Both the position numbers and the translations under genes were made by a program. DNA of 64,000 nucleotides from Cadophora sp. MPI-SDFR-AT-0126 (lineage: Eukaryota; Ascomycota; Leotiomycetes; Helotiales; Ploettnerulaceae): positions 496,001 through 560,000 of the forward strand of contig JAGMVK010000005.1 of assembly GCA_020747065.1 (NCBI GenBank), given 5' to 3'. The notes beneath the pieces were generated by a model. It was given only the letters and a program-made list of their open reading frames with translations, was not told where the DNA came from and made no database searches. Every line of letters begins with the position of its first letter. The first letter of the stretch is position 1. Shown one piece after another: positions 47,821 to 59,571 of the stretch.

Positions 47821-49935
47821 GATTAGATTTACGGGGCGGCGATCTCGACTGTTCTGAGGTATCACATCCACATCTCATTTCTGTACCGAACCGAAATAAC
47901 GGTCACTGTGCAGATATCGTTCCGAACCACCATTTACAGCTAGGTTATCCTCCAGAAGGCAGCAGTAGAATTTGAAGGGGGCTCAGCAGAGCAGAGCAGA
48001 GCATACGCAGCTTTTGACCATTGTGAATCGATTCCCGAGTTTCTGATCGATTTGTCTTGAGAAGCATCTCGCTCCAGAATACGCCTTTCTTGGACGGACT
48101 TGCGCCATCGTCTTGATAGCTGGGCTTTTGCCCTTGCCGTCTTCGGCTTGATCCAGATACAGCCCCTCAAACATAGCAGCACTACTACAGCACAAGTTCC
48201 CTCTTCAACGTCCCACCAACAACCCCCCTCAGCCCTTCGCTCAATTCAGCAGCGGCCGGCGGCCTGTCACTTCCTGTATATTCATTGACAGCTTCCTCCC
48301 CCATACCAAAACAAGCATCGCGAGCATCTTTTGAATCATCTTCCCTCAAGAAGATTGGACCGGTTAATGTATTTAGCTAGTTGCCTGCTCGAAGGGTCGG
48401 GGTCGGCTCCATATGCCACGCCAACCAGTGAAGCACAGTTGTTAACCTCGATACAGACTAGTTTTGACGTCGAGCCCCCCTCGCCCCTCGTCCCTGTCTG
48501 CCGCTTTGCCAAGTCTGTCCGGAGGCAGTAAAGCGGGTTCTTGCTATTGCCAAGATGGAAAATCCCCATGCGTCTGATTCTTGTCAGAACCTTCTTTGAC
48601 ACAGTCCGTCAACCAGCGGGTTTGCTTCTCTTTCTAAGTAATTACATAAGGATAAACGGAGTACGATACGAAATGATATAGACTGCTCGTCGTATGGCTA
48701 TTTGAATCTTTCAATCGAAACAGAGTCAAATAGGACAGTCCTCTATCGTATATTGCCTTTCGGGGCATCAGTCCAGCTACAATTCACTGGGTATTGTTGC
48801 AGGCTCCATTGCCTATTCTTGCCCAGATTCATTTGCAACTGTTCGTCCAGCTGCCAAACATCGCTGAACCACACAGCTCCCCCTACCCAGCTACCCTCCT
48901 CTTCGGCCATCAGCTGCCATGTTTCAACCCTCCATCAGAATTTCTTGGACCGTGGAAACACCTGTCGAACGTCCACATGTCCGTCACTGAAGAAGCCACC
49001 CACCCATGATCAATAAGTCGATAGCATTGTCTGTGACTCGCAAACTGCTGCTGCAGTCCTCGTAAAGTACCACCATCATACCACACAGCATGGAGATAAT
49101 CAACTTCATCCTTTCCTTTCCTTACCTGTAATGTCAGTTGTGAAAGCTGCGTAATTGTTGCGTTGCACGTTTCCTTCAGTTAGCCAATACAAGCCGTCCT
49201 CTGACATACTCGACCACTCACACGCCCGGTCAGTGGTACCTTCCGCAGCAGTTCATTCCCAAACTTCGGCTCCACAGCACACCCACACCCATCATACCCC
49301 TGACTCCGAATCTTGGAAGGAAGCAACCTGAACCCCCCCACCTTGTCTTGCCTAGCCCTTGGCTCGCTAGACCCGCCCAGCTGCACCAAGTTCGAGATGG
49401 ACCCTGGCCTTGGCTAATGCTTTGGGCTTTTCCTATTCCTCGAAAGCTCGAACGGGCACCAAAACACTTTGACAACCCTAAACTACTTTCCTTCCCTTCT
49501 CTCTTGCATCCCGTCCTCCTCTCCTTCTTCTCAATTAGACAGTCGACCCTGACGCTCCTTTACTTTTGATGATCCTAACCTTTCCTTCTCAGAGCGTTCT
49601 ACCTTAACTGGTACAGGCTCGTCCACATTCTACCGTACGTACGGTGCTTTGTTCCTGCATTCACCTACAGTGAGGCTGTGGTTGACGTACTCCGCGGATT
49701 CAACAATCACCGATGACCTTCGGAGCGACGCAAGGCACTCAATTCTTCCCCGTCTACCGATCAATTCATTTTCGAATAGAAAGTCGGAGATCTCGTTACC
49801 GATCGATGGCGTCTGCACAACCTTAACATATCACGACTGCTGCTGCAACTTCTTGCACCTGCAGGTCTCAACCAGGGGGGGAAAGCTCGATCGATAACTT
49901 TTTTTTGACGAGCTGCATCAACACCACAAGTTAAC

Positions 49936-51795
49936 ATGGCAAAGAAGACTCGAGTGAGGAATCTATGTGGGGTTTTACAGAGCGTGCTGGCTGCTGCTGC
50001 TATCTATGGATTTCTGTACTTAATTGCCGCCGTCTACCAAAAAGGCACCTTGCCTGCATCGCCAAAGGAGCTCTACAAGAACCCACTTTCAAATCGACCT
50101 GGTGCTTCTTCCGACCAGATTGGCTCCAGTGGACCTGCCAACAAGTTGATTGTGGAAAAGATCAATCCCAAGGCCAATTGGTTCAATAGACCTGAGAGCC
50201 TCGTCATCCCAAGAGACAATTACCTGGGGAAGAGACCACATGTCGACACACTTGCCAACTTGACGAAGCTGGTGGAAGAATGCAGAGGGTCGTACGAAAA
50301 CATTGAGAAAATGCCATATGTTTACGATTGTCTGAAATATTTGGATGAGGGTGTAAAAGAGTATTACTACCGACCAGCAAAGGGCGAGGGGGCCAGCGAG
50401 CAGTCACCCAGACATGCAGAGTATCTCAACGCTGATGGAGCAGACAATACTCTGAGCGAGTATCCTCCATACAAACCTGCTTCGAAAGATTCGATGGGAC
50501 GATGCAATGGACCCATTGTGCCTTACCACGTTTACTGGACGGGCCCTGCAACTTGGAGAGTCGAGCTGTTCATCAAGAGTCACTTCTACACCCAGAACAT
50601 TCCATGCGTTCGATTGTTCATCTGGCTGGACGGAGATCGGGACTCGAAGGCTGTGGTCAGAATGTTGAACCAGGATCCCCTGTTTGAGAAATTTCTACCT
50701 TTCGTGGCGAGAGGCGACATTGTTTTGAAAACCTGGAAATTCCCTTCCAGGATTCCATTACCGAAAGGCGACAACACAGACGGGGTGGGATACTACAAGA
50801 CTCCAGGAAAGCCAAATTCGAAGAACGAGACACTGGTAGCGGATGGACTGATTCGTGATGCCAAGGATCAAGAATGGCTCGTTTTGACTGAGAAACAAAT
50901 GACGTTTCTGCCAGTTGCCGTTTCTGATGCGGTGCGATTTGTGGTTCTGCATCTTTATGGAGGTGCTTATTTCGATATGGATGTCATTATGCTCCGGGAC
51001 ATGCGCCCATTGTTAATTGGAGATGAGCATTCTTTCGCGGAGAGATGGGGAGGGCATCCGAGTCCAGGAGACTACAACACCGCGATCATGTCACTGTCCG
51101 CCAATTCCTCGTTGTCCTCTTATTTACTTCGTGGCGGTGTGCGGATGGGATTGAATTTTCACCCAAGAGTGATCGGGGTCATGGCCGTCAAGGATCATCG
51201 AAATCGGGAGTTTCACATGCTAGAAACGGCAGCTTTCGATCCTATCTGGACTGAATTCAACTGGGGAAGACTAGGAAAATGTACTGTTCCCTGCATTCAC
51301 GATTATGCGCAAGTTTTCAAGGGAAAGAACGCCTTCCCATTGAAGGATGAGTGGAAAGCCTATGATGGACCGCAATTGGAAGTGGCAGCCACCAAAAGTC
51401 GAGGGCATTTCTGGGAGATGAGGAATATTGTAAAACGAGCCGTCGCGCCACTGAAGACGGAGTCTGGGGCAATTGACCAGGAATTGTTGAGCAAGACCGA
51501 GTACAGGATTGAGGAAGACAACTATCCTCCCACGAATCGGACTCTGGAGAATTTCTTCCGTGGGGCCTGGACATATCATATCCACAACCAGGTATTTTCT
51601 TTCCTTTCATTTCATCAACAATGATGGAATGCTAACGATTCCCAGTGGCTAAGAAACCCTGAGCCTTCTTCCTGGCTCAACGTCATCCAACGAGCACATG
51701 ACGGCTTCTTCTCCCATGATCGCATGAACCCCTACAGCGAGAAGTGGGACGGTCCGAGCATACCTGAGTATGAGAATAGTTGGGAATATCCGTGA
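49936..51795 (+). CDS. Type II membrane glycosyltransferase, GT32/DXD family
   Basis: Two exons, 49936-51591 and 51646-51795; 601 residues. A short basic cytosolic tail (MAKKTRVRN) precedes one membrane anchor (LCGVLQSVLAAAAIYGFLYL, residues 10-34), giving Golgi-type topology. A stem region follows, then the catalytic part: IVPYHVYWTGPATWRVELFI, LFIWLDGDRD, VAVSDAVRFVVLHLYGGAYF and DMDVIML. The DXD pair (D347, D349) is the metal- and nucleotide-sugar-binding motif of Gly_transf_sug/Och1-like enzymes. WGGHPSPGDYNTAIMSL fits the same fold. The second exon encodes WLRNPEPSSWLNVIQRAHDG and ends NSWEYP. It probably adds a sugar to a glycoprotein or glycolipid in the Golgi; donor and acceptor are not readable. 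Reading past the donor at 51592 gives a non-conserved tail and is rejected. Confidence 0.87.
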
Positions 51796-52935
51796 ACGAA
51801 ATCGGAGCTCATCCTGGATATGATATACCATTTGACGTGGAAAATGCGTTTGGGGGAAAGAATCTGGTCTGCAGGCAGGTGGCCGGTCCGAGGATGCCCT
51901 TGGTGCAGACGACTTGATTCGAAAATACCGCCAATCCTCGAGCTTTCAACGCGGAGCCTGACAACAACGCAGCGATGAACACTTTACTCATCATCGCGAA
52001 CACAGGACCGGACTTCTGGACAAATTTCATCATATGAGGATAGCATTTGTGACATGACATTTATCCGTTGAATCATGATGTATATGCACGAAACTCAAAG
52101 TCATTGCTGGCGTTCTGCTCCATGGAGCTGGGGTCTGATATGGCGCATTTTCCGGAGGTTCTCGGTGGTCACCGATTTGGCCGACAATCTCTCTTGGCAT
52201 TTCTAGACTGATTTCAGAGCAGCGAAGAGTTTATAGACTTCTTTCTTCTTTGCATGTGTGTGGAATACAGAATATGTCGAAGAGAGTAAAGGCGAAGATG
52301 TGGGAAGACGATTCGTGGTGACACATAGGGATAATGGGATATACGGGAGGATTGTAGATGAAGATAGCGATGATGGCGGGAGGGCATGGGATGAGTTTAG
52401 ATTCCGAGCCAAGCAGCGCAGAGATAGGTAGGACAGGGCAGGAAAGCAAGGGAAAGTAAGGGAGGTGAAGTTTGGCAGACGACAGTCGTGGCGCTGACCT
52501 AAAATACAATGAATCTACCCACCTACCGATATACCTAGCTACCTTCCCATTTTCCACACGGAAATGCATATCCGTAATTCCCATTCTGTGTCTATTCCCA
52601 TCCTCTAACTCTACATCTACGTCCACTAGAAGAACAGTCCTCATAGCACTCACTCAGTCACTTACCACTGATTGACTGATGAAAGGATTTGAGAGAGTGG
52701 TAAAGATGGGAAGGGAGGAATGGTGGGTGGTGAAGGTAGGAAGAAAGAACAGAAAAGACGTTCTATTATGGTCTTTCCAGCGTCCATAGCCGCAGCTGAA
52801 ATCCAATCGGTGTATTAATCCAATCTAAAGTATCACCAGCGATATTCCCAACTCCCTCTAATCAGCAAAAGAAAGTCGGCACAGAGCCATCCGACCCATC
52901 TATCCACGCAGAACTCCTCCGAGATATCTCCCGTC
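51796..52935. other. Convergent intergenic region
   Basis: The glycosyltransferase and histidine phosphatase genes converge here. A 140-codon frame on the minus strand (52231-52653) was considered and rejected. No repeat or RNA gene was seen. Confidence 0.5.
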
Positions 52936-53801
52936 TCACAATTTCGCACTCTCTTCCCTCGGCCCCTGATACCCGCTCTCGCACCATTCCTTCTCAAACG
53001 CATCCCTCAACGTCCTCTGCTCCTCTCTCCCCAGCTCAGTCTCATGCCCCATCCTCCTCAGCCTACTATCCCTCGTCTCCCGCAAGCCAGCCCCATGCTC
53101 ATCGCCCTCCACAAACTCATAGCTCCTAAACTCCGTATTCGCCCAGCCGGTTCCCACGAATTTCCCAGCACCGTCCCAGTCATCGGTGAAATAGTGCAGG
53201 TATCCACCGTGCGTGACGACCACGATCTCGACGTCTTGTTCTGGCTTGAGAGCGAGACTCTGGTCCGCCAAGGCACGGAGGAAAAGTCGCGCTGAGCGCG
53301 CCCGCCTCTCAATATGATGTGCCGCCGGACTCCACCGCCCGACTTTCGAATTCCAGTCATCGGGTACATATCTCAGGTCCACGGCACCAGCGAACTCGCC
53401 CTCTGCGAATTCGGCCTCGATGGCTTCGACGCTGGAGCCCGTGTCGCAGGGGAGGTTTGAGGTTTCTTGCAGCTCCGAGAGGGCGGTTATGCGGAGGCCG
53501 CGGGAGATGGCGGAGGGGAAGGAGAGGAGCGTTGTGTAGAGGGTTCGGCGGAGGGGCGAGGAGACGAGGTGCGTTATGCGGGAGGCAGAGGGAAAGGTTT
53601 GGCTGAGGGTTTGGCATTGGGATTTTCCGTGGGGGGTGAGGAGGGGGTCGGCGATGGTGTGGTTGGCGAGGGAGAGGTTGTGGAAGCCTTCTGCGTCTGG
53701 AGAGGTGTCAGTGGGGTTATTGTATGGAGTAGATTGGGGAAGTATGAGGATCTAGAGGAGAGGTACTTACGGCGTACGCAGTGGATGGTGACTTTTGCCA
53801 T
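52936..53801 (-). CDS. Histidine phosphatase (phosphoglycerate mutase-like) superfamily protein
   Basis: Two exons, 53771-53801 and 52936-53696; 263 residues. The 31-nt first exon encodes MAKVTIHCVR, and the intron restores the catalytic signature C-VRHAEGFHNLSL (R10, H11), which is destroyed if the intron is read through. LTPHGKSQCQTL, HLVSSPLRRTLYTTLL, DLRYVPDDWN and the second catalytic histidine in EIVVVTHGGYLHYF follow in the usual order. The enzyme forms a phosphohistidine intermediate at H11. Fungal paralogues of this size act on small phosphorylated metabolites, and the substrate here is unknown. The protein is cytosolic as far as I can see, with no signal peptide or membrane segment. 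Confidence 0.9.
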
Positions 53802-55650
53802 GTTGTCTCGACTGGACTTTGATGCCGTGAGAGTTGGATATTTGATAATTGATCGAAAAGGAAGAGCAATGATTGAAGGTTGAAAAAGAAGAGAAGTCTA
53901 GGAGAAGGAAAAAACTCGAACAATTGACGTGCAGAGAGTGGAGGACTAGCTCGATGGCGGGGTGCACTGTAGTGGGGTCTAGCTTGATAAGAAAACTGGG
54001 ACCTGGATAACAATGGTGGAACCTGACCGAAATAGAAATCTGTTGCTCTTGGAGGAAAGTTCCTTCGATTGAAGAGTTTGTATCTGGGGATAGTCGGGAG
54101 ATGTAAAAGAAAGAAAATGAAAACTTCCATCCAACTAATATAAGTCCTTCCTTTTCATCAAGCCGCATTACTCACCTCGACCTGCAGCATTCGGTACAAC
54201 TGCCAACAAGTTGAAGACCGATGTAACAAGGCAGGCCGGCCGGGACCCACAAGTCTTGTTTTGTCTTGTCTTCTCTCCCTTCTTCCCCGGTATCCTATGG
54301 TCTTATTGCAGAACACGGATTGTTGAAAGTTTTTTTTTTCCTGGTCTGTCGTGAACGCGGGCCAATCAAGCAAACAAACCAATGACGACGTAGCGCTGCA
54401 AGGCGTGCGAGTTTGATTCGGGAGGTTTGCCGAAGCTGCAGACGGTCCGGCTGGCTTGGGCGGCGGGGATGCTGCGTTGGATGCATTGGATGCTGTTTTG
54501 GGAAGCCTTGTCCTGACTCTTTGATGAGATAGCTGGATGGCTTCTCTGACTCTGACTCTTGCTTTTGCTTATCCGGGAGGGAGGATTGTTGGACTAGCCG
54601 ATGGGATATGAGGATGAGGCTGTCGAGGTTGCATCGTCCAGCACTGTGTGGGTTTGGATGCTGATTGAAGCGTGGACTGAATGCTGTGGGCAAAGAGATA
54701 CAACAAACAGATAGGGTCCATCGCCACCTCAACGTCAACCCACCTTTGGCCAGCGAGCAGCTTGCAACTTGCAACATGCAGAGAAGTCACCAACGCGATG
54801 CACCGTATTGCACTCAATACCGTATCGCACTGCGCTTCTTGTCCGTCTTGTGGTAGTTGGGGGAAATTGTTTGCTTTCTGGATGAATGGAGGGGAAAGAA
54901 ACCCGATCGTCGTTGGAGACGGCTTGTCTTGGCGTACAACGCCACATTTTGACAAGCGACTGCATCCTCATATTGACCTCTCTTCCCTTGAAGCATTCTC
55001 TTACACCTTTCTACCTATCAGCACTACTATACATTCAGCTAATACTTGATCACCATTTCTGCTGAAATCATTCGATGGCAATGTTTCCAGAATTGGCTGT
55101 CTACGCACGTTGCCGATTTCTGCATTTTGATTAAACTGCCCATTTCGGGGAATGCGATCCCGATTGCCAATTGAGGATGTTTGATTGTGTCCTGCAGGGA
55201 ACAAGATGAGTTTCAGCTACCTTCATTGGAAGGGCTGTAATGACGACAATTAGACTGAGATCGATTTAGAACTGGGTTGGTCAAAATGATTGAGATGCTG
55301 TACGATAGGTCCTTCACGTCGTTGTCTCTTGCAGTGTTTAGCACCTTCATTGGTCTCTATTATCAAAGCCGAAGTCTGTTGATCTCTGTTTGGCTCAATC
55401 AGACAGGTTCGTTGACGTGAGGTGAACCTCAAACTTCGCTCGTACTCAGTTCTTCCTCTGACTCCTTCGCTAATTCATTTCTCAATGTACTTCGCTCTGC
55501 CAGTCTGTTCGTTGCCATTAATCCTTAAATTCCAGCGTCTGCATTTGCACATCATTCTTAAACAATCCACAATTACAGTCGCAATCTATTAGTGCAATCA
55601 CAGGCTCAAAGCTAGTCAGTAATCTCCCTTCAGATAGACAAGTGCCTGAC
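53802..55650. other. Gene-free interval upstream of the histidine phosphatase
   Basis: This 1.85-kb stretch separates the phosphatase start from the FAD monooxygenase 3' end, both on the minus strand. Frames at 54295-54955 overlap on both strands and look non-coding. An alternative terminal exon of the monooxygenase could occupy 55518-55611. Confidence 0.45.
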
Positions 55651-57265
55651 TTACCGTGCTTTGGTCGCCACAGATGGTTCTCTCGGTATCCGTTTCCTCG
55701 AAAGATCTTTCCCATGCTCATTCCAAAACTCATTATCCACAGTCCGGACTGGCTGTGGCAAGAAATCCAGAGACGGCGCCGATCTGAACAGCTCGGTGGA
55801 GAAATCTACCCTAGTGTCAGTATCGTTATAGTAGAAACATGCAAAAGAACAAGACTCGCTCAACATACCTGCCACAAACTCCCCCGGCGTCGGCTTGAAC
55901 AGAAAGCGCAGGGTATGCGCAAGCGTTGCAAGCGCATCAGTCCTTGTCAAGTTCGCCGAAAAAATCACAATCATCTTCGCGCGCCGCTGTCGCAGCTCCT
56001 GATACCGCAAGAGCGTCTCCTCAATATCCTTAATCTGCACTGTCGTCCCCTTCGATGAGTTCAGCATTTCCAAAAGACAATTCGTCAGCACCGCCGCACT
56101 CTCAATAGCCTGATTTCCACCTTGCCCCATATTCGGCGTCATCTTGTGGATTGCATCACCCAAACACACAAAGCGTCCAAATGTCCAATGCTCATGATTC
56201 GCCTCCTCAAGCGGGAAAAACGAGATTTTCTCTGAACTATCGACCAGTTGCTTCAGAGTCACATGTTCGGTAATATGGAATTCACCGTATTCCTCCACTT
56301 GGGCGTCCATGTCTTCTTTTGTGAAGCGCGGGATTTTGGATGCGCCGATGTAGCGGCGGGGCAGTTTGGAGAAGAAGAACCATTGGGGTAGGCTGCCGGC
56401 GCTGACAAAGAGGAGAGACGAGTGATCGATATCGGCGGCGGTGTGGCTGTCTCCTGGAACGAGGGAGGGGTCGGGCGAAGAGATTCCGAAGAAGCATTTG
56501 TATTCTGCGGTTATACCTGTGACTGTTAGTTTCTAAGCTCCATGATATATAGGTGGGGAGGGCGGGAACGGGACTCTGGCCCCAGGACTGAACAGCATAG
56601 ACGGCCTCATGCAGCCGGATTTGTGACTTACTGGTTTTGTCCTTATCCATGAATCCAAGAGGCCCAGTCTGTTCCGCGAATGTCTGCATCTCCTGCCGAG
56701 TAAAACTGTGGATTCCGTCTGCTCCAATGACAATATCTCCAAAAAACTCGCTCCCATCTTGACACACGACTTTGACAGAGCTCTCGCCATGATGGATAGA
56801 GACCACTTTCTTCCCAGTCCTGACTTTAGAACGGTCTCTTAACTGGTCGTACATCGATCTCAAGAAAGTCTTCCTCTCGCAAATTCCACAGAGATATTTC
56901 AACCTTAATCAAACTGAGTCAGCCCACCTAGTGTTCTTAGACCATTCATCAACTTACCTCTCCTCCACCATTGCCGGCCAATGATTACTCGAAAGAATTC
57001 TTCCATCTGATCGCCTCAAATATGTTTTTCTCATGCCCGTCATAAAAGTATCTTTCATCACATCGTACAAGCCCAGTTGATCCAGTATCCTCGCTCCATT
57101 GGGCATAATCACGATACTGGCGCCTATTGATGGCGAGATTGTATCTCGTGATTCGAGCAGTACGTAGTCGATATTCGCGCGCTCGAACATGTGAGTGAGA
57201 GTCAATCCTGCGACTGAACCGCCCACGATGATGGCTTTGAATTTGGGGGCTGTGGAGTTGGCCAT
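55651..57265 (-). CDS. FAD-dependent monooxygenase (aromatic hydroxylase/PaxM type)
   Basis: Four exons: 56958-57265, 56632-56903, 55869-56516, 55651-55805; 460 residues. All phases match. The Rossmann loop KAIIVGGSVAGLTLTHMFER and the acidic strand end YVLLESRD bind the ADP part of FAD. IVIGADGIHSFTR is the DG motif, and RFVCLGDAIHKMTPNMGQGG the GD motif that contacts the flavin, followed by NQAIESAAVLTN. This order defines group A flavoprotein monooxygenases. PaxM-like members epoxidise or hydroxylate terpenes and aromatics in secondary metabolism. No backbone synthase lies nearby, so this one may act alone. The stop TAA overlaps a consensus donor (GTAAGT), allowing an alternative 3' end. 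Upstream lies about 1 kb of non-coding DNA. Confidence 0.9.
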
Positions 57266-58357
57266 GTTGATGATTGAATATTCAAATATTGAGTGATAGG
57301 CACAGATATTCGTGAGACCCCAGGTGCGAATCTTGAACTGATTTACATGGTGAGATGCGGCGGTTCGTTGACGTAAAGGCTAATATCGAGTCTTACGGGG
57401 TCAGCTCGGTCTTACGGTCTCGAAGGAGATAGGGCATCTTACAGGGCCTAAAATCTCATTTGGATGCTACATTGTCATTGGACCCTTCGCACATTTCTGA
57501 CTTTCGGTTTCGATAATCAAAAATAAAGGCCGGAAAAGGTTGATAAAGGTTGCACTCAGATATAGACTCGCTTAGGTGGAAGCCCCTTTTCCGCATCGGT
57601 GCAGAATCACCCCGGCTTGCTTCGAATTCTAATCCATTCCAAAATTGATGCCAAGAAATTTATTGACAGCACTTCGATGAATTTGCTCAAGTATAGGTTG
57701 TAGCAATTTGACTTCGGCATCTTGTCGGCATGACTTTCAGCATAGGACTCCTCGTTCCATACGGACCTCAAAACTCGTGACAACCCAATGCCGCCACAAC
57801 TCCTGGTCTCAGTCCGAGGACAAGCCTTGACTCTTATGATTCCTGTTTGATTGCAGATAAGACTTGTTTGATTGCAGAAGTGAGTTGTGACTATAGCCTA
57901 TAACGAAGAATGGATATTTAGCAATCATCTCAATGAAGGTTAACTTGGCATTTTGGTGGGCTGTGCGACATAACGTCTCCGGGTTTCCTGCAAAACAATG
58001 ATATATCATGTAAATCATAGTCGTGACTACTAGCCAGAAGTAGGATCTCAGTTGGCTGCTGTACCGGTGATAGCGGATACCAAAAGTTTAATGCCTTCAG
58101 ATCAAGCCTTTGAGTTTGTAGCTCGTAAGCACGTCGAGAACTTCTACTCACTGTGACGATATCCATTGGCCAAGGGTTTCCTGGATTATACCAGTACGTT
58201 ACCAAATCGCTTGTCTGAATAGTCTGTTCCAACTTCAGCTTTCTTATACCGGAATATCATTCTTACAGTGACTTCGCGCTTACTCCAGAGCTTCGAGACT
58301 GTGATAGATCGCTATCGTCTCCAATAGTAACACTGTCCAGGTGGTGATAATTTCCCT
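57266..58357. other. Intergenic region upstream of the FAD monooxygenase
   Basis: This 1.1-kb region should hold the promoter of the monooxygenase on the minus strand. A minus-strand frame at 57930-58232 (QTSDLVTYWYNPGNPWPMD) may be a further exon or remnant of the small gene at 58358-59091, but I could not join it in phase with confidence. Confidence 0.35.
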
Positions 58358-59091
58358 TCAATTAACGCATTTCTGACGTTGGTCTCGAGATTGGCAACAA
58401 TTATTCCAACATAGCTGGAAGAGTGGAACCCATTGCGTCCTGCGAATCGTTTTGCGAGGAAGTGAGTACTGCTGTAAGCACTCCCTCACTCCAGGCGACA
58501 TTGAGTCCAACTTCAAGCCCTTCGATAGAATGACGATAATTAATTTTCGGGTCTGTAAGGACCAGGCCGCGATGCTTTCGAGATCTTCATTGATGGTCTC
58601 ATGCTGGAACATTCGATGACTGCGATTGTCAACAGTGAGATATCGCTCGGAGGGGTCTTGATCGCACAGATAGCCCTGGTGAAATCTCAACTGGGGAAAG
58701 TCTATACCCTGTCCCCGAAAGTCCCTTGGACTTGATCAGTAAATCTTTAGAGACAAGTTGCTGTCTAGAGAAACATTCTATGGACTTACGGCCAATCATC
58801 TAGCCGCTCCAAATCTCCTGGCAGCTTCATAATTGTCGTATCAAACCACAAGACCCTAGCATTAGATGAGAGTGTGAAGTCTCGGGAGATACGGTTAATG
58901 ATGTCGAGATATTCTTGATCAGATGCCAAAGGGATAGACCGGAATAAGTATGGAGTCAAGAGAAAGTGCAGTTCTAGATTCGATAGTCTAGCAGACCGAA
59001 TCCTATCTATCGACAAATGCTTTAAATTAAGACAGAAGTGGACGATGAAGGTTTGCCGAGATGAGAGACTCTGAGGATGCCATTTGGTCAT
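58358..59091 (-). pseudogene. Small gene or remnant of unknown function
   Basis: Two blocks join in phase: 58790-59091 (MTKWHPQSLSSRQTF...) and 58358-58724, through a GTAAGT...AAG intron that gives WP|DFRGQGIDFPQLRFHQGY; 222 residues. The text is coding-like (FCLNLKHLSIDRIRSARLSN, FTLSSNARVLWFD) and resembles the interior of fungal leucine-rich or F-box-type proteins. It has no F-box at its N-terminus, and the C-terminus (CQSRDQRQKCVN) looks like read-through. The acceptor AAG is poor. It may be an eroded or 5'-truncated copy of a larger gene, or a real gene whose other exons I missed. Confidence 0.35.
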
Positions 59092-59571
59092 AGTATCACA
59101 TCGAGTAATGTTTGATACGCAGCGTTAGACAATTCAGTTCGACAATAAGAGACCAGCAGACTAATCATGCAAGCCTTCGAAAATGAACTTATGCATAGAA
59201 CTTGAAGAATTCCATATCGAGTTTGAGATGAGGGAATGGGGAAGCTCACGAGGAGAGCTGGAGGGGTACCTGGCCGGGTGGGCTATGTTGTTTTAGGACT
59301 AGCTCGACAGGTGAAGCCCAAGCTCCTACGCGACTGGATTTGCGCATCTGTCGCGTTCCTAGTAACAGCTCGAAAGATCTCTTTCCCTCACCTTCGCATC
59401 TAAACTTCTAGGAGATCGGTCAATTGCATCTGCTTTTTATCGAACAAATTTGCGACTTCCATTTCCCGTTCACTGCCTCCACCCTACTTCAGAATTACGT
59501 GCGCTGGGCTCTGAGGCGCAAACACCAGCCTTCCCTCGCAGTCTCAACAACTGTACTTTGACTGAAGTAAG
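59092..59571. promoter_or_regulatory. Upstream region of the HP1 gene
   Basis: This 480-bp interval precedes the proposed HP1 start. The part 59380-59560 is pyrimidine-rich, like a core promoter or leader. No specific site was identified. Confidence 0.45.

Larger units (their letters stand above)
46735..49935. other. 3.2-kb divergent interval with short repeats and a MITE-like element
   Basis: This region separates the starts of the hydrolase and glycosyltransferase genes. It contains a TGGC tetranucleotide run (47129-47156), a 169-bp element with 28-bp perfect inverted ends (47440-47608), and three tandem copies of GTGCTCCGTA (47791-47820). The last 500 bp before 49936 are pyrimidine-rich and likely hold the promoter and leader of the glycosyltransferase. 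No supported coding frame. Confidence 0.6.

Noticed and set aside
51592..51624. Read-through end of the glycosyltransferase at 51624
   Set aside because: Splicing to 51646 adds 49 well-formed residues (WLRNPEPSSW to NSWEYP), while the read-through gives only a low-complexity tail.
52231..52653. 140-codon minus-strand frame (VDVDVELEDGNRHRMGI...)
   Set aside because: Its codon choice (many GTA, CTA, TTA, AGG) is unlike neighbouring genes, the second half is low-complexity, and it lies between convergent 3' ends.
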